Below are positions 23,704 through 33,621 of a DNA stretch of 64,000 nucleotides, piece after piece; position 1 is the stretch's first letter, and every line of letters starts with the position of its first letter. The translations under genes were made by a program, and so were the position numbers. The stretch lies in assembly GCA_013298775.1 (NCBI GenBank), contig JAAFIV010000019.1, forward strand, positions 26,509-90,508, in the 5' to 3' direction. The notes beneath the pieces are model-generated. The model was not told where the DNA came from. It made no database searches and worked only from the letters and a program-made list of their open reading frames with translations. This DNA comes from Ignavibacteria bacterium. GTDB taxonomy: Bacteria; Bacteroidota; Ignavibacteria; Kapaibacteriales; UBA4661.

Positions 23704-26415
23704 TTACCCCTTTTCCACCTGCGCCTTTAGCTCTGCAAGCAGCGTCAATGCTTGCATGGGCGTAAGTGCATTTACATCTATAATGCGAATTTTTTCTCGA
23801 ATTTTATCATCCCGAATTTCAAACAAGGAAAATTGTGGCTCTGCATGGTCATTGGTCATGGGTGCATTGGTTAATTGGTCATTCGTCATGGGTATATTGA
23901 TGTGCTTTTTGTCGCCTGACCAATGACTAATATCCAATGGCGAATGACCTTCTTCCCCTCGCTCCAATGCTTGCATGATGACCTTTGCCCGCTCCGTAAT
24001 TTCCTTCGGCAAGCCCGCCATTTCTGCCACGTGAATACCAAACGAGTGGTCGGCGGTGCCAGACATAATACGCCGTGTAAAAACAATCTTCCCGCTCAAT
24101 TCTTGTACGTCCGCCTTGTAATTACGCGCTCTCTGGAGGCGTTCCACAATTGAGGTCATTTCGTGATAATGCGTCGCAAAGAGCGTCTTTGCTTGCGTGT
24201 GGTCGTGCAGATGCTCCGCAATCGCCCACGCAATAGAAATGCCGTCAAACGTCGCTGTGCCGCGCCCTACCTCGTCGAGCAGAATCAAACTCCGCTTCGT
24301 TGCATTATTCACAATGCTTGCCGCTTCTTGCATTTCCACTAGAAACGTACTCTCGCCCGCCACGATGTTGTCCTGCGCACCAACGCGGGTGAAAATTCTA
24401 TCCACAAGTCCGATGATTGCTTGCTCGGCTGGCACAAATGCGCCAATGTGCGCCAGAAGGGTAATCAAGCCAATTTGCCGCAAATAGCTGGATTTACCAG
24501 ACATATTCGGTCCCGTGAGGATGTGTAATTGCTCGGAATCAGTATTCATGCGAGTTGTATTCGGCACATATTTTTCGCCAATCGCCAGAAGCCGCTCCAC
24601 AACTGGGTGCCGACCGTTTACGATATGCAGTTCTTCAGTTTCTGTGAGCGTGGGGCAGGTGTAATCATATTCGCGGGCAGTTTGGGCGAAGGACTGGACG
24701 CAATCCAGCATGGCAACAAGCGCGGCGTTGTGTTGCGCATCTTCGGCGGCTTCGGCAATTTTCCCACGAAGTTCTGCAAATAAGCTCCGTTCAAGGTCGC
24801 CGAGTTTTTCCTCTGCATTCAAGATTTTCGCTTCCATTTCCTTCAGTTCGGGCGTGGTGAAGCGTTCGCCATTGGTGAGTGTTTGCTTGCGTTGATAGCT
24901 GTCAGGAGCCTTGTTTTTATGCGTGTTGGAGAGTTCGATGTAATAGCCGAAAACGTTGTTAAATCCCACCTTCAAGGATGGAATTCCTGTTGCTTGACGC
25001 TCGCGCTCTTGGTATTCGGCAATCCAGTTTTTGCCAGAATACATTGCGTTCAGCACGTCATCTAGTTCCGCCGAATAGCCCTCGCGGAACACGCCGCCGC
25101 CGCCCACGTTTGCAGGTGGCTCGCTCGTAAGGGCGCGGTCAATGAGTTCGACAATGTTTCGTACATCCCGCATGGATGCTTGCACATTGGCAAGTGTATC
25201 TGAGGAAGAATTTTTCTGAATATCCTGCAAAAGCTCATGGATTCTAGGTAAGCGAGCAAAGGTGGACTTCAGCGCGGTCAAGTCGCGTGGATTGGCGCGT
25301 CCTGTGGAAATTTTCGACATCAGGCGTTCAATATCGCCCATTTGTCCAAGTTCTGTCCTCAGTGCCGCACGAATACTATCGTTCTGAAAAAATGCCTGCA
25401 CTGCGCTTTGGCGTTGCTGAATTGGCTTCAAGCGACTAAGCGGACGGGTAATCCATTTCTTGAAGAGCCTCGCTCCCATCGGCGTTTCGGTCTTGTCCAA
25501 AATGCTGATAAGTGTACCTTCGCGCGAAGCATCATGCATGGAAAAAGTGATTTCGAGGTTGCGTTTGGTCGCAAAATCCAACGTCATATATTCGCTGGGA
25601 TTGAACGCAGAAATTTTGCGCAAGTGCGGCAGCTGCCCTTTTTGCGCCTCACCAACGTAATGCAACGCCGCACCAGCAGCAGCCACACCCGCCGTCATTT
25701 CCTCAATCCCAAAGCCTTTCAAATTCTGCGTTTTGAAGTGCCGAAGCAAAGTTTCGCGCCCAAACTGCTCGGAAAAAATCCAATCTTCCATACGCGTCAG
25801 CGTTGGCGTGTTGTTTGGCGGAAAGACTTTGCGAATATGCGCCGTTGCCTCTTCGGTGTGCGCTTTGGAAACAAGTATTTCTGCGGGTTGTAGCGTTTCT
25901 AATACATCACCAAGCTGTTCTTCAAACACTTCGGTCGTGAAAAACTCACCTGTGGAAATGTCCACACAGCTTATACCCAGCATCGTTACTGGCTTGCCGC
26001 CCTGTTTTTGTTGTAAAAAGGCAAGTGCAGCGAGGTAGTTGTTTTTCTTTGTATCAAGCAGTTTTTCATTGAACGCCACGCCTGGCGTAACGACTTCCAC
26101 CACATCGCGGCGCACGATTCCGCGCGCTTGCTTGGGGTCTTCGAGCTGCTCACACACCGCCACGCGATAGCCCGCCCGCACAAGTTTCGGCAAATAATTA
26201 TCCAACTGATGATGCGGAAAACCTGCAAGCGGAGTTTCGTCCGCGCCGCCATTGTTGCGCTTGGTGAGCGTAATACCGCACACTTTCGCGGTTAGAACGG
26301 CATCGTCCTCGAAGGTTTCAAAAAAATCGCCCAAACGAAAAAGCAAAACGGTATCGGGATAGCGTTTTTTTATTTGCGAATATTGCCGCATGAGCGGTGT
26401 CTGCTTGTCTGCCAT
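23704..26415 (-). CDS. mutS: DNA mismatch repair protein MutS
   Basis: MutS recognises mismatches and small loops and recruits MutL. The 903-residue protein begins MADKQTPLMRQYSQIKKRYP and carries the mismatch-wedge motif as GDFFETF (F31, E33, with Phe for the usual Tyr between them). The ATPase domain shows GPNMSGKSSYLRQ (Walker A), ESTFLVEMQE, LLDEVGRGTATFDG (Walker B) and ATHYHEMT. An Asn/Met/Thr-rich stretch with a repeated NxPMTND-type motif lies in the linker before the C-terminal segment. I start at 26415; an upstream extension to 26529 is not family-like. A TrmH-like gene lies 46 nt upstream on the same strand. Confidence 0.97.
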   Translation of the reverse strand: MADKQTPLMRQYSQIKKRYPDTVLLFRLGDFFETFEDDAVLTAKVCGITLTKRNNGGADETPLAGFPHHQLDNYLPKLVRAGYRVAVCEQLEDPKQARGIVRRDVVEVVTPGVAFNEKLLDTKKNNYLAALAFLQQKQGGKPVTMLGISCVDISTGEFFTTEVFEEQLGDVLETLQPAEILVSKAHTEEATAHIRKVFPPNNTPTLTRMEDWIFSEQFGRETLLRHFKTQNLKGFGIEEMTAGVAAAGAALHYVGEAQKGQLPHLRKISAFNPSEYMTLDFATKRNLEITFSMHDASREGTLISILDKTETPMGARLFKKWITRPLSRLKPIQQRQSAVQAFFQNDSIRAALRTELGQMGDIERLMSKISTGRANPRDLTALKSTFARLPRIHELLQDIQKNSSSDTLANVQASMRDVRNIVELIDRALTSEPPANVGGGGVFREGYSAELDDVLNAMYSGKNWIAEYQERERQATGIPSLKVGFNNVFGYYIELSNTHKNKAPDSYQRKQTLTNGERFTTPELKEMEAKILNAEEKLGDLERSLFAELRGKIAEAAEDAQHNAALVAMLDCVQSFAQTAREYDYTCPTLTETEELHIVNGRHPVVERLLAIGEKYVPNTTRMNTDSEQLHILTGPNMSGKSSYLRQIGLITLLAHIGAFVPAEQAIIGLVDRIFTRVGAQDNIVAGESTFLVEMQEAASIVNNATKRSLILLDEVGRGTATFDGISIAWAIAEHLHDHTQAKTLFATHYHEMTSIVERLQRARNYKADVQELSGKIVFTRRIMSGTADHSFGIHVAEMAGLPKEITERAKVIMQALERGEEGHSPLDISHWSGDKKHINIPMTNDQLTNAPMTNDHAEPQFSLFEIRDDKIREKIRIIDVNALTPMQALTLLAELKAQVEKG

Positions 26416-26461
26416 GAGATTTGATTGCTTTTCAATGTTAGTTATTCGGCAATTGGAATTG

Positions 26462-27022
26462 TTATGATTCCAGCATTTTCCACGCCCGCACCGCTTCAAA
26501 AAGCGCAATACCGCCCGCCACACCAACATTCAGCGAGTGCTTTACGCCATACATGGGAATATCCACCGCGCCAGAGCAAAGTTCCAAAACATCATCATCC
26601 ACGCCCGTAATTTCATTGCCCAATACCAAACAAAGCGGGTAATCTTTACGCTTCAAGGAATACACCGAGCGGCTTTCCGTCGTCATTTCCAGTGCCATCA
26701 CGTTCAAGCCTTCGGCGCGGAGGCGAGGAATGAGGAGCTTTGCATCGGGGCTATATTCCCAAGGAACCGTATCAACTGCTCCCAAAGCCGTTTTTTCAAT
26801 TTCCTTACGCGGCGGGTACGGCGTATAGCCGCACAAATACAGCTTTGTGATGAATCCTGCATCGCCCGTGCGAAAGAGCGAACCGACATTGTACAAACTC
26901 CGAATGTTATACAACAAAAGCGAGACGGGATGCCGCGTTTCGGCGTGAATGCCTTCCAGCGAGCGGCGTTGCTGAAGAAGTTCGTCGTGGCGGAGTTTGC
27001 GGTGATTTTGTGGTAAGGACAT
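26462..27022 (-). CDS. TrmH/SpoU-family RNA 2'-O-methyltransferase
   Basis: This 186-residue SPOUT-class methyltransferase consists of the catalytic domain alone. The three family motifs are visible: NIRSLYNVGSLFRTGD (motif 1), CLVLGNEITGVDDDVL (motif 2, S-adenosylmethionine knot) and IPMYGVKHSLNVGVAGGIALFE (motif 3). It probably methylates a tRNA or rRNA ribose; the short form without an N-terminal RNA-binding domain is similar to tRNA-type enzymes, but the target cannot be told. It sits between the YfiR-like gene and mutS on the same strand and could share a transcript. Confidence 0.9.
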   Translation of the reverse strand: MSLPQNHRKLRHDELLQQRRSLEGIHAETRHPVSLLLYNIRSLYNVGSLFRTGDAGFITKLYLCGYTPYPPRKEIEKTALGAVDTVPWEYSPDAKLLIPRLRAEGLNVMALEMTTESRSVYSLKRKDYPLCLVLGNEITGVDDDVLELCSGAVDIPMYGVKHSLNVGVAGGIALFEAVRAWKMLES

Positions 27023-27090
27023 AACGGCGGGAGCAAAATCAAAGGAGGGAGAATTTCACAGAAGCGAGCAAATACGCGCTTTTTAGAGAT

Positions 27091-27732
27091 TTATTTTTTC
27101 GATACCGATTTCCCTAAGCGCAAGAGCTTAGAACTGAAGCGGAGTTTAGAAAAGGGAATTTCTTCGGCGTTATATTCAAAGCGGACTTTGGCACTTTCTA
27201 CATAAAAATTTATCAAACCGCCTTTATCAAGAAAAGCATCGTCGCGCCCAATCGTGAGAATAGGTTTGTTGCGGGTTTTGGCAAGCAATTGTGTTGTACG
27301 AATTGTTTCGCCTGGTGCAATGAACACTGCATTGCAACGGAGCGCGTCGTCCACACTTGCCAAGCGGCGTAATTCCACATTCCTACCTTCGCCGAGCTGC
27401 TTCTGACGCACGGTTTCTTGCAAATAATTTTCCACGCGCGTTGTTCCCAAAACACCAATAACAAAGGTTTCTTGCGGGTTTGCGGGCGTGGGAAACTCAA
27501 TAAATTGTAAAAATTGCCAAATGTATAAGGCTTGCAGCTTTTCTTCTTCGGCAGTGATTTGCTGTGTTTCCGACGATGGTTTTGTGCCTCCCGCCGTCGG
27601 CTTCAATGCCGCATATATACTGCTCTGCATGAATATAGCAAATGCAAAAAACACCACCACCACACCACACAACGCCGCTTTTATGCGGGCTGTGGGCGAT
27701 ATTACGGGGAGATATTTTGCTGCTGTTTTCAC
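27091..27732 (-). CDS. YfiR-family (DUF4154) exported protein
   Basis: This 213-residue protein has an N-terminal hydrophobic export segment (ALCGVVVVFFAFAIFMQSS). The YfiR domain follows: LQALYIWQFLQFIEFPT, FVIGVLGT, CNAVFIAPGE, KPILTIGRDDAFLDKGGLINFYVES and KVRFEYNAEEI with SSKLLRLG at the end. In Pseudomonas YfiR is a periplasmic inhibitor of the diguanylate cyclase YfiN; no cyclase is next to this gene. It starts with GTG at 27732 and overlaps the uvrA stop in a GTGA quartet, so it should be translated by coupling to uvrA, an odd pairing. Confidence 0.8.
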   Translation of the reverse strand: MKTAAKYLPVISPTARIKAALCGVVVVFFAFAIFMQSSIYAALKPTAGGTKPSSETQQITAEEEKLQALYIWQFLQFIEFPTPANPQETFVIGVLGTTRVENYLQETVRQKQLGEGRNVELRRLASVDDALRCNAVFIAPGETIRTTQLLAKTRNKPILTIGRDDAFLDKGGLINFYVESAKVRFEYNAEEIPFSKLRFSSKLLRLGKSVSKK

Positions 27733-30700
27733 GCTTTGCTTTTCGTTATCTTTTCTTTTGTTGGCTTTGCTTTTGCTTTTGCAGTTTTTTTCTTCGGACT
27801 TGCCGTTTTTGATTCGCTTTCAGCATTTTCAGCATCAATCGCTGTTCCATTTTTTTTCGCTGAAGCCGTTTTCGCTGATTTTTCCGATGAAGATTTCGTT
27901 ACATCCCGCGAAACCGCCGTCGTTACGCCATTTGCACGTAAGCGAGCATCCCGCTCAAACTCTTCGGTGAGATACTTCCCCGTGTACGATTCTGGGACAG
28001 CCGCAACTGTTTCTGGCGTACCTTCAGCAATGATGCGTCCGCCCAGCTTTCCGCCCTGCGGACCAACATCCACCACCCAATCGGCAGTTTTTATCACATC
28101 CAAGTTGTGTTCAATTACCACAACCGTATTTTTCTTTTCGACCAATTTATGCAACAATTCCATCAAAATCCGCACATCCTCGAAATGCAAGCCCGTTGTG
28201 GGTTCGTCCAAGATGTAGAGCGTCTTTCCGGTGCTGACGCGGGCGAGTTCGGTTGCCAATTTCACGCGCTGCGCCTCGCCGCCAGAGAGCGTCGTAGCGG
28301 ACTGTCCCAATGTGATGTAGCCGAGACCGACTTCGTTTAATGTTTCAATTTTACGGTAAATTTTTGGAATATCCTTGAAGAAAGAAACCGCTTCTTCCAC
28401 CGTCATTGCCAGCACGTCGGCGATAGATTTTCCCTTGTATTTCACCTGCAAGGTCTCGGCGTTATAGCGTTTTCCGTTGCACACATCGCAGGGAACATAG
28501 ACATCGGGCAAAAAATTCATTTCAATTTTCTTCATACCATCGCCCTCACACGCATCGCAGCGACCGCCACCCTTGCCGCCTTCGACATTAAAAGAAAAAC
28601 GTCCGGGCTTGTAGCCACGAATGTTCGATTCGGGCAACTGCGCAAAAAGGTCGCGCACGAGCGTAAACAAACCCGTGTACGTGGCAGCATTGGAGCGGGG
28701 TGTACGCCCAATCGGTGATTGGTCAATATCAATCACTTTATCAATATGCTCCAAACCCGTGATAGAATCGTACTCCAACGGCACAATCACGGTTTCGGTG
28801 AAATGACGCGCTAAAATGGGAAACAGCGTATCATAGACAAGCGTTGATTTCCCGCTTCCGCTCATGCCCGTAATGCACGTAAAGGTTTCAAGCGGGATGC
28901 GGAGTGCGACGTTTTGTAAATTATTTCCCTTCGCGCCTTCTAGCACGATTTCCTTGCCGCTCCCAGCGCGGCGTTCTTCGGGCGTTGCGTAGGGAATAAT
29001 TTGCCGTCCCGCGAGATAATCCGCCGTTGTCGAGCCTTCGAGTTTCGTGAGTTCGTCGGGTGTTCCAGCAAACATCATTTCGCCGCCGTGAACGCCAGCG
29101 CGAGGTCCGAGGTCAATCACGTAGTCTGCTTCTTCAATCATTTCGCGGTCATGCTCGACCACAATCACCGTGTTTCCTAAGTCGCGGAGCTTTTTCAGCG
29201 AGCCAATCAATTTACGATTATCGTGCTGATGCAGACCAATACTGGGTTCGTCCAACACGTACATCACGCCCGTCAGCTGCGAGCCAATCTGCGACGCAAG
29301 ACGAATACGTTGCCCCTCGCCGCCAGAAAGTGTGCGGGCTGCACGGGAAATGGTCAGATATTGCAACCCAACTTCTTCCAAAAACGACAAACGCGAGGTA
29401 ATTTCTTTCAAAATAAGTCGCGCAATGACTTCCTCGCGTTCCGAGAGCGTCAGTGCTGAAAAGTGCGCCCAGGCTTCGCTCACGGACATCTTGCTAATAT
29501 CGGTAACCGTCATTCCGCCCACGCGCACGTTCAGGCTTTCTGCCTTCAACCGCCCGCCACTACACGTCGGACACGGTACGGACGACATATATTGCTCGAT
29601 GTTGCCACGAATCGCGCTCGAATTGGTCTTGTCGTATTGGTCTTTCAAAAAGGCGAGAATGCCGTCGAAGCGTTGTTTGTAGGTGCTTGTGCGCCCGTTG
29701 GAGAACGTATGCTTTATCGAAAAAATTTCCTTGCCCGCGCCGTTGAGCAAAATATTCCACTCGTCTTCGGTGAGCTTAGAAACGGGCTTGGTGGTTTTGA
29801 TATTGAAATGTTTTGCCACTTCCTCCACTTGCCGCCAAAGCCACGTATCGCGCTTCTTTCCGAGCGGCGCAATACCACCTTCGTCCATCGAAAGGTGTTT
29901 TTCAGGGCTAAAAAGCGCGGTGTTGAAATCTCGAATTTCACCCAATCCCTCGCACGACGGACACGCACCAAAGGGCGAATTAAACGAAAACGCATTTGGC
30001 GCAAGCGGCTCGTAGGAACGCTGGCACATGGGGCAAGCGTTGGCTTGGCTGAAAAACATCTCTTTGCGCTCTGGCAGCCCAATCACGCCCGTTTTGCCGC
30101 CTTCTTCCTTTGCTTGCTCCTCCACAAGTACCGTCATTACGCCTTCGCCCATTTTCATGGCGAGTGTGGAAGAATCCCGCAAACGCTGTTCCTGTGTGGG
30201 GTCTGGAGCGAGACGGTCTATCACAACTTCAATCGTGTGAATTTGATAGCGCGAAAGCTGCATTCCGTCAGTGATTTCTTGCAAACGCCCATCCACGCGA
30301 ACCCGCGTGTAGCCTTGCCGGCGGAGCTGCTCAAACTGCTCGCGGTAATGCCCTTTGCGCCCGCGCACAATCGGCGCGAGAATGTACAATTTTGCACCCG
30401 CGCCGAGCGCGAGAATGCTGGCAATAATTTGGTCGAAACTCTGCTTTTTTACAGGAATATCGGGATGCTCCACGCAATGCTGCACGCCAATTTTCGAGTA
30501 CAGAAGCCGGATATAATCATACACTTCCGTCACCGTGCCGACGGTCGAGCGCGGATTCGAGCCGACCGTTTTTTGTTCAATCGAAATCGCGGGCGACAAG
30601 CCTTCAATGGATTCTACATCGGGCTTTTCCATTGCGCCCAAAAACTGCCGTGCGTAGGGCGAAAGCGATTCCACGTAGCGGCGTTGCCCTTCGGCGTAGA

Positions 30701-30893
30701 TGGTATCGAAAGCGAGCGAAGATTTCCCCGAACCCGACAAACCCGTCATCACGACAAGCTGTTCGCGGGGAATATCCACCGAAACATTTTTCAAATTATG
30801 CTCTTTCGCGCCGCGCACAATGACGTGCGTGTATTCGCCAAATTCGTTCAATCCGTCGTGGTTGCTGGTGTTATGCTGAGATTCTGTTGTCAT
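27729..30893 (-). CDS. uvrA: Excinuclease ABC subunit A
   Basis: UvrA is the damage-sensing ATPase of nucleotide excision repair. From ATG 30893 the protein has 1054 residues, longer than the usual 940. Two ABC modules are visible: GLSGSGKSS (51-59) and GMSGSGKST, with signature [14 protein letters not shown] and [14 protein letters not shown]. Two zinc fingers are present, [13 protein letters not shown] ... CPSCEG and CDACEGDGM ... CDVCNG. The excess is a C-terminal tail of about 70 residues rich in Lys, Ala and Ser ([15 protein letters not shown]), histone H1-like. An in-frame extension to 31136 runs through a family B repeat and is not real. The stop overlaps the next gene's GTG. Confidence 0.97.
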   Translation of the reverse strand: MTTESQHNTSNHDGLNEFGEYTHVIVRGAKEHNLKNVSVDIPREQLVVMTGLSGSGKSSLAFDTIYAEGQRRYVESLSPYARQFLGAMEKPDVESIEGLSPAISIEQKTVGSNPRSTVGTVTEVYDYIRLLYSKIGVQHCVEHPDIPVKKQSFDQIIASILALGAGAKLYILAPIVRGRKGHYREQFEQLRRQGYTRVRVDGRLQEITDGMQLSRYQIHTIEVVIDRLAPDPTQEQRLRDSSTLAMKMGEGVMTVLVEEQAKEEGGKTGVIGLPERKEMFFSQANACPMCQRSYEPLAPNAFSFNSPFGACPSCEGLGEIRDFNTALFSPEKHLSMDEGGIAPLGKKRDTWLWRQVEEVAKHFNIKTTKPVSKLTEDEWNILLNGAGKEIFSIKHTFSNGRTSTYKQRFDGILAFLKDQYDKTNSSAIRGNIEQYMSSVPCPTCSGGRLKAESLNVRVGGMTVTDISKMSVSEAWAHFSALTLSEREEVIARLILKEITSRLSFLEEVGLQYLTISRAARTLSGGEGQRIRLASQIGSQLTGVMYVLDEPSIGLHQHDNRKLIGSLKKLRDLGNTVIVVEHDREMIEEADYVIDLGPRAGVHGGEMMFAGTPDELTKLEGSTTADYLAGRQIIPYATPEERRAGSGKEIVLEGAKGNNLQNVALRIPLETFTCITGMSGSGKSTLVYDTLFPILARHFTETVIVPLEYDSITGLEHIDKVIDIDQSPIGRTPRSNAATYTGLFTLVRDLFAQLPESNIRGYKPGRFSFNVEGGKGGGRCDACEGDGMKKIEMNFLPDVYVPCDVCNGKRYNAETLQVKYKGKSIADVLAMTVEEAVSFFKDIPKIYRKIETLNEVGLGYITLGQSATTLSGGEAQRVKLATELARVSTGKTLYILDEPTTGLHFEDVRILMELLHKLVEKKNTVVVIEHNLDVIKTADWVVDVGPQGGKLGGRIIAEGTPETVAAVPESYTGKYLTEEFERDARLRANGVTTAVSRDVTKSSSEKSAKTASAKKNGTAIDAENAESESKTASPKKKTAKAKAKPTKEKITKSKA

Positions 30894-30945
30894 GGTGTGG
30901 AACGTGGTGGAGAGGAGAGAGTTGCGAAATGAATTGCGGCTCTCA

Positions 30946-31085
30946 GTACACGACAAAATTCTTTCAATAGTGGCACAGACATTCCTGTCTGTGAGTGTTA
31001 GTGCGAGGTTCAGGGGGCAACACAGACAAGAAGTCTCAAGCCACTGAAGCTGATTTATCTGTTGTTCAGAAATTTTGCTATGTAC
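30946..31085. repeat. Family B palindromic repeat, copy 3, with outer arms
   Basis: The outer arm GTACACGACAAAATTCTTTC at 30946 is mirrored by AAATTTTGCTATGTAC ending at 31085. The core begins ATAGTGGCACAGACATTCCT, and its right arm is partly decayed (AAGAAGTCTCAAGCCACT). It lies in the 381-bp divergent gap between uvrA and the 250-residue gene, where their promoters should be. Confidence 0.85.
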
Positions 31086-31274
31086 GAAGATGACGGATAA
31101 TGGGAACAAACCTCGCACATTTGCGTAAATGCTCAAGGTATCGTATTTTAAATGCTGACAAATCCTCGTAATATACGCGGATAACGAAGATTACACAAAA
31201 AAATCTCTCCATTTTCGCTCTTCCCGTTTTACGCTTTCATAAAGCGTAGAACGGGTTTCACGGTAAAAAATCAT

Positions 31275-32027
31275 ATGCGCCAATTCTTCGCCTCCTTCTG
31301 GTTCAAGCTCACAGGAAAATATCCTGCAAGCAGCATGAAATCTAGTCTTCCCGAACAATCGCCCAAAAGCCGCTCTGGAAGCGGCAGCGCAGGGTTGCAT
31401 CGTGGCGGAAAACTTGGAGGAATTGAACTTCGTAGCTTGGGAATTGACACAAAAATCAGCGACCTCGACGAGCGCGAACTGCACCCACACGCATTCCAAG
31501 CACGCCCAAAAAGCACCGACGACGACGAACCAAAACACCCGCTTAACCGCAAAGATGCTGACGTTATCGCCAATAAAAACACTGACGACATTGATAAACT
31601 CGTTGATGACACGCTCGAACACTCCCGTTTTTATGACGACGATGACGATACGAATAGCTCAAAAGGCTCACCACAGCTTACGTACAGCCCTGTGCCAGAA
31701 ATTACGGTTGGTTCAATTTTGCTCTGGGGCTTGATTAAAACTGCCGTTCTTGTCGCGCTAACGTGGTTCGTGGTGGAACGGTATCGCTTGTATGAGTATT
31801 GGTATGCGGGCTTAGGCGTGTTCTGGCTTTTGGTGGCATATCCCGCGTATTTGCAGTACCAACGCTTCAAGGCGCAAACCGAACATTTAGAGAAAAATTC
31901 ACTCTGTGCCACCTGCCGCTACTTCGATGCAACAGGACATTTTTGCCGCATCATGGATGAACACGTAAGCGAAAGCTATATCCCGTGCGAAGGCTTGCGC
32001 TGGGAAGGGAAAGCAGACTCTCCGTGA
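31275..32027 (+). CDS. Membrane-hairpin protein with C-terminal four-Cys cluster
   Basis: This 250-residue protein is of unknown family. An N-terminal basic and Ser/Gly-rich half leads to an acidic stretch with five consecutive Asp near residue 122. Two adjacent membrane spans follow (about 148-190: ILLWGLIKTAVLVALTWFVV; YWYAGLGVFWLLVAYPAYL). The C-terminus carries CATCRYF, C in GHFCRIM and C in YIPCEG, a C-x2-C-x9-C-x12-C pattern that could bind zinc or an Fe-S cluster. Its last codon and stop lie within a family C repeat, so the C-terminal end has probably been reset by that repeat. Confidence 0.6.
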   Translation: MRQFFASFWFKLTGKYPASSMKSSLPEQSPKSRSGSGSAGLHRGGKLGGIELRSLGIDTKISDLDERELHPHAFQARPKSTDDDEPKHPLNRKDADVIANKNTDDIDKLVDDTLEHSRFYDDDDDTNSSKGSPQLTYSPVPEITVGSILLWGLIKTAVLVALTWFVVERYRLYEYWYAGLGVFWLLVAYPAYLQYQRFKAQTEHLEKNSLCATCRYFDATGHFCRIMDEHVSESYIPCEGLRWEGKADSP

Positions 32028-32145
32028 GGGTCTTTCGTGAGGGTCTCGCTTCTTGGGCGAGGCTCTCACTTTCATGCACTGTACTCCAGAAGCCGCTTCC
32101 ACTCTCGCTCAACGTGAGACCCTCGCCAAGAAGCGAGGGACTCAC
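32024..32145. repeat. Family C palindromic repeat, copy 3, supplying a stop codon
   Basis: GTGAGGGTCTTTC, then GTGAGGGTCTCGCTTCTTGG and the inverse CGTGAGACCCTCGCCAAGAA with GAGGGACTCAC. The leading arm is duplicated, making this copy longer (122 bp). The TGA at 32025-32027 that ends the preceding gene is part of the first GTGAGGG. Confidence 0.85.
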
Positions 32146-32193
32146 ACAAAGCAATAGAGCCATTCCGTCCCACCACACAAGGAAATATGCCCT

Positions 32194-33441
32194 TTGTCAG
32201 CCTTAGAACCCTCCATTTCACCCGCTCCGCCTGAACCTACCTCCGCGCCGCGCCAACCCGTGCTTTGGCGGCAAAACATGAACGTGTTGTGGATTGCATC
32301 GTTTATTGCAATGATTGGCATGAATGCCTGTTTGCCATTCTTACCGCTCTACGTGCGGGCGTTGGGCGTTACGGACTTCGCCGAGGCGCAACGCTGGACG
32401 GGTTTGGTGTATGCTGGCGCGTTTATGCTGTCTATTTTTACCGTGCCGATTTGGGGCGCACTCGGCGACAAATACGGCAAAAAGCTGATGATTGTTCGCG
32501 CAATTTTCGGTCTCACGCTCGCCATGTTTCTCATGGGATTTGCGCAAAACGTCTGGCAGCTTTTTTTCTTACGCATCTTTCAAGGTGGCGTAAGCGGCTT
32601 CATTGCTTCGTCGCTGTCGCTGGTCAGTTCCACAACGCCAAAGCACAAACGCGGCTATGCGATGAATCTTATGCAAACCTCCATTTCCGCCGGAACGGTC
32701 ATCGGACCGCTTATTGGCGGGGTTTTAACGGATATGTTTGGTGTGCGAAGTTTGTTTTATGTAGTGTCGAGTTTGTGTTTTGTGAGCGGCATCGTGGTTG
32801 TGCTGTACGTGCGCGAACACCGCACCGAACTTGACGCGCAGCAGGAAACGCCCAGTGTGATTGACAATCTCCGCTTTGCTTGGAACACACCACTCATGCG
32901 CTTGGTGCTAGTAGCGATTGTGCTAGTACAAGCAGGAATCAACTTCACCCCCTCCATTATGGCGTATTTCCTTGAAATAAAGGGTGCGCCGCCGCGAATG
33001 CTGGCAACAATTACAGGCGCAGTTGTGGGCATTGTTGGTGTGCTGACGGTACTCTTTGCGCCACGTTGGGGCAGACTGAGCGACAAACACGGCTTCGCGT
33101 GGACGCTCTTCCGAATGCTCCCTTGGATGGGCTTGTTTACCATACTACAAGGCTTCATCCCGCACTACGAGTGGATTTTCCCCTTGCGCATTGCCATTGG
33201 CGTGTGTAGCGGTGCGCTTATCCCGACGCTGTTCACGGCTCTCAGCAAAAATGCGCCACAAGAGCGCAATGGCGGCATGATTGGGCTTGCTTCCAGCGCA
33301 ACACTTGTTGGTGGCTTGGTCGCGCCGATTTTATGCGGTGTTGTGGCTTCCAGCGTTGGAATGACATGGTGTTTTGTGCTGTCGGGTGTGCTGTTTTGGG
33401 GCGTGTTTGGGCTGTTATGGCAATCAGCAAAAAAGAAGTAA
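32194..33441 (+). CDS. MFS exporter (multidrug type)
   Basis: This 415-residue major facilitator has 12 membrane spans. Motif A, GALGDKYGKKLMIV, follows span 2, with the weaker repeat RWGRLSDKHG after span 8. Motif C appears in span 5 as SAGTVIGPLIGGVLTDMFG. This places it with the proton-driven drug:H+ antiporters. The start is a TTG at 32194 preceded by AAGGAA at 10 nt; no upstream ATG is in frame. The N-terminus is Pro-rich (SPAPPEPTSAPRQP) before the first span. The next gene on the strand is an ABC exporter, separated by a family B repeat; substrate unknown. Confidence 0.9.
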   Translation: MSALEPSISPAPPEPTSAPRQPVLWRQNMNVLWIASFIAMIGMNACLPFLPLYVRALGVTDFAEAQRWTGLVYAGAFMLSIFTVPIWGALGDKYGKKLMIVRAIFGLTLAMFLMGFAQNVWQLFFLRIFQGGVSGFIASSLSLVSSTTPKHKRGYAMNLMQTSISAGTVIGPLIGGVLTDMFGVRSLFYVVSSLCFVSGIVVVLYVREHRTELDAQQETPSVIDNLRFAWNTPLMRLVLVAIVLVQAGINFTPSIMAYFLEIKGAPPRMLATITGAVVGIVGVLTVLFAPRWGRLSDKHGFAWTLFRMLPWMGLFTILQGFIPHYEWIFPLRIAIGVCSGALIPTLFTALSKNAPQERNGGMIGLASSATLVGGLVAPILCGVVASSVGMTWCFVLSGVLFWGVFGLLWQSAKKK

Positions 33442-33481
33442 TTACCATAAAAACCTTTACAAGGCTTATGGAATTAGGCTT

Positions 33482-33562
33482 CGGTGGCACAGACATTCCT
33501 GTCTGTGTTTGTCGCTTGAAACTCGCGCCAACACTCACAGACAAGAATGTCTGTGCCACTAC
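33482..33562. repeat. Family B palindromic repeat, copy 4
   Basis: GGTGGCACAGACATTCCTGT and the inverse ACAAGAATGTCTGTGCCACT enclose about 40 bp. It lies between the MFS stop and the ABC transporter start, about 60 nt before the latter. Confidence 0.9.
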
Positions 33563-33621
33563 TGAAGATTTTTTTGCATGGTACTGAAAAAAATACTTAA
33601 AAACTTCACCTTTCCTTTCTC

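Noticed and set aside
29463..30932. Long open frame on the plus strand opposite uvrA
   Set aside because: It is antisense to a complete, motif-rich uvrA, is His/Arg-rich and has no domain; it is a codon-bias shadow.
30894..31136. N-terminal extension of uvrA
   Set aside because: It is translated family B repeat sequence (TDRNVCAT); the UvrA family starts shortly before [12 protein letters not shown].
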